Source of the DNA: UBA830 sp002295635
GTDB lineage: Bacteria > Pseudomonadota > Alphaproteobacteria > MPNO01 > UBA830
Assembly (NCBI GenBank): GCA_002295635.1
Contig: DBHK01000027.1
Span: forward strand, 124,001-188,000
DNA: 64,000 bases
Direction: 5' to 3'
Shown here: one piece after another, positions 8,888 through 18,953 of the stretch
Layout of the letters: each line of letters begins with the position of its first letter
Numbering within the stretch: position 1 is the first letter of the stretch
Translations under genes and position numbers: made by a program
The notes under the pieces: model-generated
Databases searched by the model: none
What the model was told of the DNA's origin: nothing
Seen by the model: the letters and a program-made list of their open reading frames with translations, nothing else

Positions 8888-10204
8888 ATGATTGATCCTA
8901 AGCTCTTTAAGTTTGACACGCTCGGGCTACATGCCGGCCAGCAGCCGGACCCGGCGACCGGCGCACGCGCGCAGCCGATTTACCAGACCACTTCTTACGT
9001 ATTTCAAGACACCGATCACGCGGCGGCTTTGTTCAACCTCGAACGTACCGGACATATTTATTCTCGAATTTCGAATCCGACCGTTGCGGTTTTGGAAGAA
9101 CGCCTCGCGGCGTTGGAAGGCGGGCTGGGCTCGGTGGCGACTGCGTCCGGGCAGGCAGCGCTTCATCTCGCCGTCGTCACGCTGATGGGGCAAGGGGGGC
9201 ACATTGTATCGTCGGCATCGATCTACGGCGGAAGTCACAACATGTTCGCACACACGTTACCGCGCTTCGGGATTACCACGACCTTTGTCGACCCGCGTGA
9301 GCCGGATGCATTCGCTGAGGCGATCACGCCCGCTACCCGTCTTGTTTTCGGCGAAACTCTTGGCAATCCGGGGTTGGAGATCATGGATCTGCCGAAGATC
9401 GCTGAAATTGCTCACGACAGAGGTATCCCATTGATGATCGACAATACATTTGCGACACCATATCTATGTCGCCCGTTCGAGCACGGTGTCGATATCGTCA
9501 TGCATTCGGCGACTAAGTTTCTCGGGGGCCACGGCACGTCGATTGCCGGGGCTATCATCGATTCGGGTAATTTCGACTGGGAGGCCTCTGGCAAGTTCTC
9601 TACCCTGACAGAACCTTACGAAGGGTATCACGGTCTCGATTTCGCAGAGGAGTTTGGTCCTGCCGCTTTCATCATGAGGGCTCGAACAGAGGGGCTACGG
9701 GACTTTGGTGCGGCGCTAAGCCCGACTAATGCTTTTTTCATCCTTCAGGGTGTAGAAACTCTGCATGTTCGTATGGAACGTCACGTAAAAAACGCACGGA
9801 AAGTCGTTGATTTTCTGAGTGGCCACGACGGTGTCGACTGGGTCACTTGGCCAGAGCGCAATGATCATCCGGATAAGGCGCTGGCGTCTGAGCTTCTACC
9901 CAAAGGACCGGGTGCTATTTTCTCTTTCGGTATCAAAGGCGGACGCGAGGCAGGGCGTTTGTTCATCGAACGGTTAAGGCTTTTCTCACACCTTGCTAAT
10001 GTCGGCGATGCTAAGTCGCTAGTGATTCACCCCGCATCAACCACCCATCAACAAATGGATTCTGCTTCGCTGGAGGCAGCCGGTATCGGCGAAGAGCTTG
10101 TACGTCTGTCGGTGGGGCTGGAAGATCCAGACGATCTGGTTTCCGATCTCGATCAGGCATTACATTATGTACAGCGCAGGACCAAGGCGAAGGCTGACAA
10201 TTGA
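8888..10204 (+). CDS. metY: O-acetylhomoserine aminocarboxypropyltransferase / sulfhydrylase
   Basis: 438 residues, normal for the long MetY branch of the Cys/Met-metabolism PLP enzymes. It makes homocysteine from O-acetylhomoserine and sulfide in the cytoplasm. The PLP lysine is K210 in HSATKFLGGHG; the N-terminus FDTLGLHAGQQPD and the QTTSYVF segment are diagnostic. It fits with metX at 38863. The stop overlaps the next ATG by one base (TGATG). The weak ribosome site suggests coupling to the short ORF upstream. Confidence 0.93.
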   Translation: MIDPKLFKFDTLGLHAGQQPDPATGARAQPIYQTTSYVFQDTDHAAALFNLERTGHIYSRISNPTVAVLEERLAALEGGLGSVATASGQAALHLAVVTLMGQGGHIVSSASIYGGSHNMFAHTLPRFGITTTFVDPREPDAFAEAITPATRLVFGETLGNPGLEIMDLPKIAEIAHDRGIPLMIDNTFATPYLCRPFEHGVDIVMHSATKFLGGHGTSIAGAIIDSGNFDWEASGKFSTLTEPYEGYHGLDFAEEFGPAAFIMRARTEGLRDFGAALSPTNAFFILQGVETLHVRMERHVKNARKVVDFLSGHDGVDWVTWPERNDHPDKALASELLPKGPGAIFSFGIKGGREAGRLFIERLRLFSHLANVGDAKSLVIHPASTTHQQMDSASLEAAGIGEELVRLSVGLEDPDDLVSDLDQALHYVQRRTKAKADN

Positions 10205-10995
10205 TGGACTTTTACGTAGACGATAAAAACGTCTTTGCAGCGACAGGTGGTAAACCGTTTAATCCTCAACTGCCTGCGGTAATCTTTATCCACGGCGCGG
10301 GGATGGACCATACTATCTGGGCATTACAGACCCGCTGGTTTGCCTGGCACGGCTATGGAGTATTGGCAATCGACCTGCCGGGTCATGGAAAATCGGCTGG
10401 GCCTGCACTAGAAAGTATCGAAGAGCAAGCAGCTTGGATAAACCGCCTCATCAATGCATGTGGGGCAGAACACATCTCTCTGGTAGGCCATTCTATGGGC
10501 TCCCTTATCGCGCTAGCTGCCGCAGCGGAATCTGGAGATAAGATTTCCCGGCTAGCGTTACTTGGCGTCGGTGCTGCGATGCCGGTGCACCCCGAATTAC
10601 TTGCAGCAACTAGATTGAATGATCCAGTTGCTTGGGATCTGATTGTCTCTTGGGGCTTTGGGAAGCCGGCGCATTTCGGTCTTAATAAGGCACCCGGTAT
10701 GTGGATGCAGGGCGGAGGGAGATCTTTGCTCGCTCGTGTGCCTGATGACGTTCTTGGAATAGATATGGCTGCATGTGATACCTATGCATCTGCGCCTGAA
10801 GCTGCGGCCAGGGTTACCTGTCCAACGCTGATTATCGCGGGGGATTGTGATATGATGACCCCGAGAAAGGCAGCTGCATCCCTCGCCGAAGAAATCCTCG
10901 ACGTCAAGGTCATCGTTCTGAAGAACTGTGGGCATATAATGATGGTTGAACGTCCCGACGAGACTTTGGATGCGTTGATCGAGGTGTTTTCGTAA
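10204..10995 (+). CDS. alpha/beta hydrolase
   Basis: 263 residues from the ATG that shares its A with the metY stop. The nucleophile elbow GHSMGS has Ser97, an oxyanion motif HGAGMDHTIW lies near 30-39, and the catalytic His is in NCGHIMMVE near the end with an acidic residue in IIAGDCDMMTP. This is a complete alpha/beta hydrolase of the lactonase/esterase type. The tight coupling to metY suggests co-expression, but the two have no obvious shared pathway. Substrate unknown. Confidence 0.85.
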   Translation: MDFYVDDKNVFAATGGKPFNPQLPAVIFIHGAGMDHTIWALQTRWFAWHGYGVLAIDLPGHGKSAGPALESIEEQAAWINRLINACGAEHISLVGHSMGSLIALAAAAESGDKISRLALLGVGAAMPVHPELLAATRLNDPVAWDLIVSWGFGKPAHFGLNKAPGMWMQGGGRSLLARVPDDVLGIDMAACDTYASAPEAAARVTCPTLIIAGDCDMMTPRKAAASLAEEILDVKVIVLKNCGHIMMVERPDETLDALIEVFS

Positions 10996-11032
10996 ATCCT
11001 GCTCGGCTTGAACAAATTCTCGGACCTATTAT

Positions 11033-11062
11033 TTGACAGTTAAACCGGGATTTTTTTAATGT
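11033..11062 (+). promoter_or_regulatory. possible promoter before the bicupin gene
   Basis: A perfect -35 TTGACA at 11033-11038 is followed after 18 bases by TAATGT at 11057-11062, a weak -10. It lies about 60 bases upstream of the bicupin start and downstream of the hydrolase stop. Confidence 0.35.
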
Positions 11063-11122
11063 CGACAAAGCTATGTGATTATTTTTTCTGCCCTGTTAAG
11101 GTTCTAGCTTGGCTCCAGGGGA

Positions 11123-11983
11123 ATGCCGATGAAACTGGTTCTGGAATCGGAAAAACGATGGCGGGGCAATCAGCTACGTCATCGAAAGGGTAAAATCCTG
11201 CTTAAGCGTCTTATCGAAGGTGAGATGGGAAGTCCCGAAAATTACGGGTTGCATATCGGACGAGAGAGTGCCGAATTCTTCTCGCCTCGGCACCGCCATC
11301 CATGGGATCAGATCCGGTACTGTATTTCCGGTAGCGTACCGATTGGACCTGGCAAGACTATCGAAGCCGGCGAGATCGGCTATTTTCCTGAGGGACTTCA
11401 CTATGGTCCGCAGGAAGGCCCGGAACGGACTGTGATGGTGCTGCAGTTCGGCGGGGCCAGTGGGAATGGGTATCTGAATCGGGATGAAGTGAACCGCGCC
11501 TATGAGGAGTTGAGCGAAGTCGGCAGCTTCGATAAGGGTGTCTTCCGACGCTCACGGGGAAAGGGGAAAAGAAATCTCGATGGGTATGAAGCCATTTGGC
11601 AGCATTTGACTGGGGCACCGCTGGTGTTTCCGCGACCGCGCTATAGCGCGCCAGTAATCATGAAGCCAGGCAATTTTGCCTGGCGTGCCGGTCGTGAATC
11701 AGGTGTTTACCTGAAGAATCTTGGCCGATTTTCCGATCGCGGGATGGAGGTGACTATCGTGAGGCTTGATCGGGGTGGGCATCGTATCCTCCAAGATGTG
11801 GAACATCTACGCATTGTATTCGTTATGAAGGGGCAGGGGAGATGCGGGATTAGGAATTACAAGCGGCATACGGCGATCGAATTCAAATCGGGAGAGGCAG
11901 CGAGCTTTATGCCCGCCGTTACAACGGAACTATTGTGCATAACGATTCCGTCGGTGACCACAATGGGGCTGTCGGCAGCGTAA
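11123..11983 (+). CDS. bicupin-like protein
   Basis: 286 residues with two cupin-like halves. The first half has the metal-binding pattern H-x-H-x-W-D-Q (SPRHRHPWDQIRY) and a distal His in FPEGLHYGP. The second half (from about residue 190) keeps the fold pattern around GMEVTIVRLDRGG and VFVMKGQG but has lost most ligand residues. Start: ATG with GGGG upstream. The next genes on the same strand are a GMC oxidoreductase and a P450, so a role in the same oxidative pathway is an inference. No specific family member is recognised. Confidence 0.7.
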   Translation: MPMKLVLESEKRWRGNQLRHRKGKILLKRLIEGEMGSPENYGLHIGRESAEFFSPRHRHPWDQIRYCISGSVPIGPGKTIEAGEIGYFPEGLHYGPQEGPERTVMVLQFGGASGNGYLNRDEVNRAYEELSEVGSFDKGVFRRSRGKGKRNLDGYEAIWQHLTGAPLVFPRPRYSAPVIMKPGNFAWRAGRESGVYLKNLGRFSDRGMEVTIVRLDRGGHRILQDVEHLRIVFVMKGQGRCGIRNYKRHTAIEFKSGEAASFMPAVTTELLCITIPSVTTMGLSAA

Positions 11984-12174
11984 TCACTTGACCCGTCAAT
12001 AAATATCCCAAAACGATGGCCAGCTGTTCCGGGCTGGTCGTACCAGAGACCTGGCATGTCCAAGGAGGAATTCGCGAAGTCTAATTTGGAAGACAGAGAT
12101 AACGACGTTAAGGCGTGACTTGCGCGATGGCAGGCATCCAGAGAAGATGATTTCAGAAACGGGAGACCTGCTCA

Positions 12175-13797
12175 ATGCCGGAATCTGGCATCAAGAAATT
12201 CGATAAGTTCGATTATGTCATTGTCGGCGCCGGTACAGCGGGCTGCGTGATCGCAAATCGGCTGAGTGCCGATCCCGAAGTGAATGTTCTGCTACTAGAA
12301 GCCGGCGGCAGGGATAACTATTTCTGGATCAAAATCCCGGTCGGTTATCTTTATACAATTAACAACCCACGCACTGACTGGTGCTACCAGACAGAGCAAG
12401 AACCGGGTCTGAATGGCCGTGCGCTGGCATACCCGCGCGGTAAGACGTTAGGTGGTTGTTCGGCGATCAACGGCATGATTTATATGCGTGGCCACGAGCG
12501 CGACTACGATCAGTGGCGCCAAATGGGTAATACCGGCTGGGGCTGGGAAGACGTGTTACCGCTATTTCAAAAATCAGAGAATTTCGCGGGAGGAGAGAGT
12601 GACCTGCACGGTGTGGACGGCGAATGGCGCGTGGAACATCAACGTTTGTCGTGGGAGGTTCTGGACGCATTCCGAGAGGCCTGTGTGGAAGTAGGCATTC
12701 CCAAGACCGAGGACTTTAACCTTGGTACTAACGATGGCGTAGGATATTTTCATGTCAACCAAAGGCGTGGTGTTCGGTGGAGCGCTGCGCACGCCTTTCT
12801 CCATCCGATCAAACACCGTAAAAACCTGACCGTGCTGACTAAGGCACACGCAAAAAATCTGACGATTACCGATGGCAGAGTAACAGGTGTCGATTTCTGG
12901 CTCGACAATGCGGATGCCCATGCTGCTGCTGCTCGGGAAGTAGTGCTGGCGTCCGGCGCCGTAGGTTCGCCTCAGATATTACAGCTTTCGGGGATTGGTC
13001 AGGGCAGGGTATTACGTGATAGAGGGGTGGACGTAGTGCACCACCTCCCGGGTGTGGGCGAAAACTTACAGGACCATCTTCAGATCCGTGCCGTCTACAA
13101 GGTTCAAAACGCGAAAACCTTGAACGAGTGTGCTAGTAGCTTAATAGGAAAAGCGATAATGGGACTAGAATACGCCCTATTTAAGCGGGGACCAATGACC
13201 ATGGCACCCAGCCAGCTCGGAGTCTTTACCAAATCCGACCCGCGCCTAGAGATGCCCAATCTGCAATATCACGTTCAGCCGCTGTCCCTTGAAAAATTTG
13301 GCGAGCCGCTGCATCGATTCCCAGCGATCACTGCGTCGGTATGCAATCTGCGCCCGGATAGTAGGGGTCACATTCGTATCACAAGCCCTGATCCCCGGGC
13401 TAAGCCCTCGATAAGGCCCAACTATCTGAGCGCAAAGTCTGATCAGGAGATTGCGGCCAATGCACTCAAGCTAACTCGGAAAATTGTTGCGGCGTCGGCG
13501 ATGGAAAAGTATCAGCCGGAGGAGTATCTTCCGGGTCCGCAGGTGGAGACTGATGAGGATCTTTCTCGTGCCGCTGGCGATATAGCAACGACAATATTTC
13601 ACCCAGTTGGAACTTGTAAGATGGGCTCAGACAGTATGGCCGTGGTAGATGAGCGGCTACGCCTCCGTGGATTGGCGGGTCTCCGTATTGCGGATGCATC
13701 GATCATGCCCACGATCACGTCTGGCAATACAAATTCACCGACCATAATGATCGCAGAGAAGGCCGCGGAGATGATCAAGCTGGATCATGCTGGATGA
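12175..13797 (+). CDS. GMC family FAD oxidoreductase (choline dehydrogenase-like)
   Basis: 540 residues, the usual length. The FAD-binding motif G18-x-G20-x-x-G23 is followed by the acidic end LLLEAGG. The signature around YPRGKTLGGCSAINGM and the C-terminal HPVGTCKMG plus SGNTNSPT supply the catalytic His and Asn. These enzymes oxidise alcohols to aldehydes or acids with FAD. GGGAG precedes the ATG. The stop overlaps the P450 start by four bases, so a hydroxylation-then-oxidation pair is plausible. It is not BetA-specific by context; no betaine genes are near. Confidence 0.88.
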   Translation: MPESGIKKFDKFDYVIVGAGTAGCVIANRLSADPEVNVLLLEAGGRDNYFWIKIPVGYLYTINNPRTDWCYQTEQEPGLNGRALAYPRGKTLGGCSAINGMIYMRGHERDYDQWRQMGNTGWGWEDVLPLFQKSENFAGGESDLHGVDGEWRVEHQRLSWEVLDAFREACVEVGIPKTEDFNLGTNDGVGYFHVNQRRGVRWSAAHAFLHPIKHRKNLTVLTKAHAKNLTITDGRVTGVDFWLDNADAHAAAAREVVLASGAVGSPQILQLSGIGQGRVLRDRGVDVVHHLPGVGENLQDHLQIRAVYKVQNAKTLNECASSLIGKAIMGLEYALFKRGPMTMAPSQLGVFTKSDPRLEMPNLQYHVQPLSLEKFGEPLHRFPAITASVCNLRPDSRGHIRITSPDPRAKPSIRPNYLSAKSDQEIAANALKLTRKIVAASAMEKYQPEEYLPGPQVETDEDLSRAAGDIATTIFHPVGTCKMGSDSMAVVDERLRLRGLAGLRIADASIMPTITSGNTNSPTIMIAEKAAEMIKLDHAG

Positions 13798-15044
13798 ACG
13801 CAGATTTATACCACGGTATCGTGGAAGTCGGAGAAAAAGAGATAGCCGCGTTCGATATAGTATCACTTGACCGTGATTTTTACGAAAATCCGTATCCAGT
13901 TTTCCATGCGCTACGGCGGTATGCGCCAGTTCATAAAATGCCCTCGGGCGCGTGGTTTCTGACCCGGCATCCGGATCTTGACTCCGTTTATCAAAACCCG
14001 ACGCTTTTTTCATCGGACAAGAAATTGGATTTTAAGGAGAAGATGGGAGACACGTCTCTTTATGAACACCACACAACTAGCCTCGTATTCAACGACCCGC
14101 CAGGCCACACGCGAGTCCGCAAGCGTTTGGCACCGGCGTTCACGCCGCGGGCTTTAAGAGCGCTCGAATCGCGAGTCATTGAGGTGGTTGATGCGTCTCT
14201 TGATGCCGTACAAGAAATGGGGACGTTTGATCTCCTTCAGGATTACGCAATGAAGCTGCCAATCGAACTAATAGGCGACATGTTGGGCGTGCCGAGGAAT
14301 GACCGGTACAAATTATCGCCCTGGGCGGTGTCGATCCTCGGCGGGCTAGAAGCCGATCTGACGGTGGATAAACGGGATGCGGCGGCGCAGTCTGTCGACG
14401 AATTCAAGGAATATCTTCGCTGGCTGATTGCAGAACGCGAAAGAAAACCACTTTCTGATGAAAATGGTGAGGTGCTTTCTAAGCTGATTGGCCCAGACGT
14501 TAACGGGGAGTCTCTGAATGAACTAGAATTACTCCATAACTGCATTTTTCTACTGAATGCCGGACATGAAACAACAGCCAACACTGTCACGAACGGGATC
14601 GACATCCTATTGCGCTATCCCACCGAGATGGAACGTCTAAGAAAAGATCCTAGTCTTATCGTTTCCGCTATTGAGGAGGTTCTCAGATTCGAGAGCCCGG
14701 TACAATTGAACAATCGGAGACTTGTCGACAATGCAGAAATCGGCGGCGTCTCTATGAAAAAAGGAGACTATATCTGGCTATGTATAGGCGCTGCGAATCG
14801 GGATCCAGAGATATTTTCACAGCCCGATACCCCGAATATCATGCGAGAGAAGAACCGGCACTTTGCATTCGGTTCGGGAATACATTCTTGTGCCGGAATT
14901 TCGCTAGGCCGGATGGAAGCTCGTATCGCTTTACTGCGTTTTGTTCAGCGGTTCGCTAACATAAACCCCTCAGGAACGGCTGCACATCATCCCCGTGCGC
15001 GGTTCCGTGGTTTCGTCAAATATCCTGTATACGTATCGAACTGA
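13794..15044 (+). CDS. cytochrome P450
   Basis: 416 residues, a soluble bacterial class I P450. The heme ligand is C366 in FGSGIHSCAG; the I-helix oxygen motif is AGHETTANT; the ExxR motif is E-V-L-R within AIEEVLRF. It is translationally coupled to the GMC oxidoreductase (ATGA). No ferredoxin or ferredoxin reductase gene is adjacent, so electrons must come from elsewhere. Substrate cannot be inferred beyond the link with the GMC enzyme. Confidence 0.92.
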   Translation: MNADLYHGIVEVGEKEIAAFDIVSLDRDFYENPYPVFHALRRYAPVHKMPSGAWFLTRHPDLDSVYQNPTLFSSDKKLDFKEKMGDTSLYEHHTTSLVFNDPPGHTRVRKRLAPAFTPRALRALESRVIEVVDASLDAVQEMGTFDLLQDYAMKLPIELIGDMLGVPRNDRYKLSPWAVSILGGLEADLTVDKRDAAAQSVDEFKEYLRWLIAERERKPLSDENGEVLSKLIGPDVNGESLNELELLHNCIFLLNAGHETTANTVTNGIDILLRYPTEMERLRKDPSLIVSAIEEVLRFESPVQLNNRRLVDNAEIGGVSMKKGDYIWLCIGAANRDPEIFSQPDTPNIMREKNRHFAFGSGIHSCAGISLGRMEARIALLRFVQRFANINPSGTAAHHPRARFRGFVKYPVYVSN

Positions 15045-15108
15045 TTGACGCTTTCAACTTCGACCCTTACGTTCCGCTCGCTCTAAAACAGGCAGAAGGA
15101 TCCGGTTG

Positions 15109-16695
15109 GTGCCCGATCTCAAAAAACTAGGCGTAGACGCCAAGGCATGGCCGTTTGCGGAAGCCCGCAGCCTCTTGAAACGTGTAGGCGAAACTACGCC
15201 CAAGAAGGGATACGTATTATTTGAAACAGGTTACGGCCCATCTGGCCTTCCGCATATTGGTACGTTCGCCGAAGTTGTACGAACAACGATGGTGAGACAA
15301 GCCTTCGAGGCTGTCTCAGATATACCTACTAAGCTCTTCGTATTTTCTGATGACATGGACGGGCTTCGCAAGGTTCCGGATAACGTTCCCCAGAAAGAAA
15401 TGATGGCGGAGCACCTAGGTAAGCCGTTGACCGGAGTACCAGACCCTTTCGGTTCCCATGAAAGCTTCGGAGCTCATAACAACGCGCGGCTCAAGGCCTT
15501 TCTCAATACCTTCGACTTCGATTATGAATTCAAAAGCGCAACCGAATGCTATAAGACAGGCCAGTTCGACGGGACTTTACTTCAAATCCTCAAACATCAT
15601 GACGATATCAACGATGTTATTAAGCCAACGCTTGGTGAAGAACGGCGAGCAACCTACAGCCCATTTTTACCGGTGTGCCGAAAAACGGGACGTGTACTGC
15701 TAGCCGAAATTGTCGAAACGAAGCCGGATTCCGGCACTATCGTTTACAAGGATGAGGATGGGTTGCTAGTAGAGACACCCGTCACAGGTGGCCATTGCAA
15801 GCTGCAGTGGAAAGCTGATTGGGCGATGCGATGGACAGCTTTAAACGTTGATTATGAGATGTCGGGTAAGGATTTGATCGATTCAGTACGTTTGTCAGGC
15901 AATATTTGCCGTCTTTTAGGTGGAAAACCGCCAGAAGGATTTACTTATGAACTTTTTTTGGACGAAAACGGCGAAAAAATTTCCAAATCGCGCGGAAATG
16001 GAATTTCTGTCGAGGAATGGCTCGAATACGCGACCCCAGAAAGCTTATCACTTTACATGTATAATTCGCCGAAAAAGGCGAAGAGGCTCTTTTTTGATGC
16101 AATTCCACGACACGTTGATGATTATTTGGTACATCTGGGAAAATACTACCAGCAGGAAGAAGCGGCGCAGCTCGAAAATCCAACCTGGCATATCCATAAT
16201 GGCTTGCCGCCAAAACCCGAAGGTCATGTTACTTTTGGATTATTACTGAACCTCGTCAGTGTTTGTAATACTGAAGACCCTGGTGTTTTGTGGGGTTTCA
16301 TTACCCGCTACGCCTCGACTGCGACGCCGGAAACCGCACCAATCCTTGACAGACTCGTCTTGTATGCAATCGCATACTACCGTGATTTCGTAAAACCGGA
16401 AAAGAGCTATCGCACTCCGACCAAAATGGAATGCGCCGCGCTGGAAGATCTTGTAATTGCTTTGAACGCTCTCCCGCCCGATGTTTCCGCGGAAACGATA
16501 CAGACCGAGGTTTACGCGGTTGGTAAACGTCACGAATTCGAGAGCTTGCGAGACTGGTTTAAGACGCTTTATGAGGTGCTGCTTGGACAAAGCGACGGGC
16601 CTCGTTTCGGATCCTTTGTCGCACTCTACGGAAAGATCGAGAGCATAGATTTGATACGCGGCGTGCTAGCCGGCGAAAGCTCAGTGGTTGAGTGA
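15109..16695 (+). CDS. lysK: class I lysyl-tRNA synthetase
   Basis: About 528 residues, the length of the archaeal/alphaproteobacterial class I enzyme, unrelated to class II LysS. It charges tRNA-Lys. The HIGH-type motif appears as PSGLPHIG, and the KMSKS-type motif as EKISKSRGNG. The start is GTG at 15109 with AGAAGGA eight bases before; a TTG three bases earlier is also possible. It ends three bases before the convergent methyltransferase stop. Confidence 0.93.
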   Translation: MPDLKKLGVDAKAWPFAEARSLLKRVGETTPKKGYVLFETGYGPSGLPHIGTFAEVVRTTMVRQAFEAVSDIPTKLFVFSDDMDGLRKVPDNVPQKEMMAEHLGKPLTGVPDPFGSHESFGAHNNARLKAFLNTFDFDYEFKSATECYKTGQFDGTLLQILKHHDDINDVIKPTLGEERRATYSPFLPVCRKTGRVLLAEIVETKPDSGTIVYKDEDGLLVETPVTGGHCKLQWKADWAMRWTALNVDYEMSGKDLIDSVRLSGNICRLLGGKPPEGFTYELFLDENGEKISKSRGNGISVEEWLEYATPESLSLYMYNSPKKAKRLFFDAIPRHVDDYLVHLGKYYQQEEAAQLENPTWHIHNGLPPKPEGHVTFGLLLNLVSVCNTEDPGVLWGFITRYASTATPETAPILDRLVLYAIAYYRDFVKPEKSYRTPTKMECAALEDLVIALNALPPDVSAETIQTEVYAVGKRHEFESLRDWFKTLYEVLLGQSDGPRFGSFVALYGKIESIDLIRGVLAGESSVVE

Positions 16696-16698
16696 TCA

Positions 16699-17529
16699 CT
16701 ACTTTTGTTTCCACCCGACCCCCAGCCGTATCGAATTTGGTAAATATACCTTGCCGTCATCGCGAAAAAGCTCGAAAGCCTCGTTCAGGTCTCTTTTTAA
16801 AATTTTGCGAGTGAGGTCATCCAGTATTCGGACCTTGTCTAAATAACCGCGGATCAGGGCACGATTGATGTAATCTTCAAGGTCATCAACCGGACGATTA
16901 TAACAAATGCTACGCTCTTCGACACGTTTGAAACCGGCTCCTTCAAGTATGGCGGTTAAAAGCCCTCGTTCTCCGAGGCTATTACGTTGCGGCGGCGGGC
17001 CTTCATCTTCGCCGAGCGCTTTTGCCATTGCACGGCGGATCACGAAGAAAGCTGGATTTTCATCATAGGGTCCCCAAACCATGTAGCCTACCCGGCCTCC
17101 CGGTTTTAGGACTCGGAGAGCTTCCTTAGCTGCGACGGTCCTGTTTTCGGGAAACATCAAGCCGAAGCGACATGTGATACAATCGAAGACATCGTCCGCG
17201 AACGAAAGGTCTCCCATGTCTGAAGCGGCAAAACGGATGTTCGATAGGCCTAGTTTGTCGGCCCTACCGCGCGCGGTTATCAACATTTCGGGTGTTAAGT
17301 CACACGCTGTAACGGTCCCTAAGCCATTCAGAGAAACGCATATACTGATAGCTGGGTCGCCCGTACCAGAACCTATATCGAGGATTTCTTCGCCGGATTT
17401 GATACACAGATTTTCTATAAGAAACTGATTCAGGGTGTCATCGGCAGAGAGGCCTTCAGAGGCGGTGGCGGTCCAAGCTACACTGCGTTCCTTCCAGTGA
17501 TTTCGGCCGACCTGATTCAGGTCTTCCAT
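16699..17529 (-). CDS. class I SAM-dependent methyltransferase (UbiE-like)
   Basis: 276 residues. SAM-binding motif I is EILDIGSGTGDPA, motif II lies around CRFGLMFPEN and motif III around LKPGGRVGYMVW, as in the UbiE/COQ5 group. The last gene of a three-gene minus-strand operon: it shares one base with the aminotransferase stop. The acceptor substrate is unknown; context with an aminotransferase and SufE does not settle it. Confidence 0.82.
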   Translation of the reverse strand: MEDLNQVGRNHWKERSVAWTATASEGLSADDTLNQFLIENLCIKSGEEILDIGSGTGDPAISICVSLNGLGTVTACDLTPEMLITARGRADKLGLSNIRFAASDMGDLSFADDVFDCITCRFGLMFPENRTVAAKEALRVLKPGGRVGYMVWGPYDENPAFFVIRRAMAKALGEDEGPPPQRNSLGERGLLTAILEGAGFKRVEERSICYNRPVDDLEDYINRALIRGYLDKVRILDDLTRKILKRDLNEAFELFRDDGKVYLPNSIRLGVGWKQK

Positions 17530-18389
17530 CAGATTTTCTTGCCACCTTTTTGTTTGGCAAAATCGAAATATAACTCGCGTGCCCGAGTTGCCACAGGGCC
17601 TATCTGGTAGCGAGCATCCTCGACCTGTACCACCGGCTGGATCTTCGAGTAGTTACCGGTCAGGAAAACCTCGTCTGCTGCATAGACGTCGTCCATCGTC
17701 ATTGTACGCTCTTCAACTTCATATCCGTCGCTTAATAGTAATTCAATTATACGTTTTCGTGTTAAGCCACACAGAAATGATCCGTTCGGTACCGGCGTTT
17801 CTACCAAGGATCCTGTACCGATAAACAAGTTGTTAGTGGCGAATTCCGCCACGTTACCCAAGGCATCTAGCACTATAGCGGTTCCGTATCCTCGTCCACG
17901 AGCTTCCGCTAGAGCACGTCCAACGTTGGGATAAAGACAAGATGCTTTCGCGTTTGTTGGCGCTGCTTCCGGTGTCGGTCGGCGAAAAGAGGATAGCATA
18001 GTCGTTACACCGCCCCAGGGCGGCATTGGGGCTTCGAATACTGTTAGGATGAAGTTGGTAGATCCTGTATCAGGCGCGACAAACCCATCCTCGAAATACA
18101 TCATAGGTCTTATATAGAGTTCCGCGTCTTCGGGAAATTTTTCTATCCCATCCCATGAGAGCGCAACTATCTCTTCCGTGGGGACAGGGCATACCATGTT
18201 GAACGCGTTCCCTGACTCGACTAGCCGCGAACAATGGCGATCTAGGTCGGGAGCTAGCCGCTGAAAACACCGAGCTCCATCGAAAACAGAGGACGCCATC
18301 CACCAAGCATGACTCATCGGTCCTAGCATGGGTTGGTTTCCCTCGAACCACTCACCGTCTTTCCATGTAAAAGAACTACGGTCGGTCAT
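17529..18389 (-). CDS. class IV aminotransferase (branched-chain aminotransferase-like)
   Basis: 286 residues. The PLP-binding lysine is K148 in NAKASCLYPN, and GNVAEFATNNLF plus LCGLTRKRI are standard class IV elements. Length and motifs fit IlvE-like branched-chain aminotransferases, although D-amino acid transaminases and ADC lyase share the fold. It overlaps sufE by four bases and the methyltransferase by one base, so all three are coupled. Named by family only, since specificity determinants were not resolvable by eye. Confidence 0.82.
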   Translation of the reverse strand: MTDRSSFTWKDGEWFEGNQPMLGPMSHAWWMASSVFDGARCFQRLAPDLDRHCSRLVESGNAFNMVCPVPTEEIVALSWDGIEKFPEDAELYIRPMMYFEDGFVAPDTGSTNFILTVFEAPMPPWGGVTTMLSSFRRPTPEAAPTNAKASCLYPNVGRALAEARGRGYGTAIVLDALGNVAEFATNNLFIGTGSLVETPVPNGSFLCGLTRKRIIELLLSDGYEVEERTMTMDDVYAADEVFLTGNYSKIQPVVQVEDARYQIGPVATRARELYFDFAKQKGGKKI

Positions 18390-18850
18390 GCGAGTGTCTT
18401 AGGATCGACACCGTCGGTAGAACGTTCATCGCGGAAGGCTCTCGCATACGCATGGATACGCGTGACCATTGCGTGAAGGCCGTTTGCGCGGCTCCCGCTG
18501 AGGTGAGAGCCCAGCCCTAGAACTTCGAAAAATTCTGGCGGAGTTTCGATTATGTCCTCCGGCGTCCGATCGGAATAGACCCGCAGCAGGACGGCAATTA
18601 GGCCTCTAACAATCATTGCATCGGAGTCGGCCTCGAAATGAATTCGTCCATCTATTTGTTTTGCATGGAACCATACTTGCGACTGGCAGCCCGGCACTTT
18701 GTGAGAATCATCTTTCTTATCATCCGTGAGCCCTTCCAACCCTTTCCCCATCTCGATAATATATTCGTAGCGTTGCATCCAGTCGTCGAAAAACGCGAAT
18801 TCTTGAACAATTTCTTGTGTGGTAGCGCTGATATCAGAGTGCGATGTCAT
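18386..18850 (-). CDS. sufE: SufE family sulfur acceptor
   Basis: 154 residues. SufE takes the persulfide sulfur from the cysteine desulfurase SufS for iron-sulfur cluster assembly. The active cysteine C55 lies in HKVPGCQSQVWF, the family hallmark. The first gene in the operon with the aminotransferase and methyltransferase; divergent from pyrD. No other suf genes are in the window. Confidence 0.92.
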   Translation of the reverse strand: MTSHSDISATTQEIVQEFAFFDDWMQRYEYIIEMGKGLEGLTDDKKDDSHKVPGCQSQVWFHAKQIDGRIHFEADSDAMIVRGLIAVLLRVYSDRTPEDIIETPPEFFEVLGLGSHLSGSRANGLHAMVTRIHAYARAFRDERSTDGVDPKTLA

Positions 18851-18953
18851 GCTTTCGATATAATCCGGTTTCTGCGTCTTATCAACGCATGTTGATTTTC
18901 CGACCGTTGCGATTCGCGTTAAATATTAGGTTCCATAACGTGAGAGAAGATAC

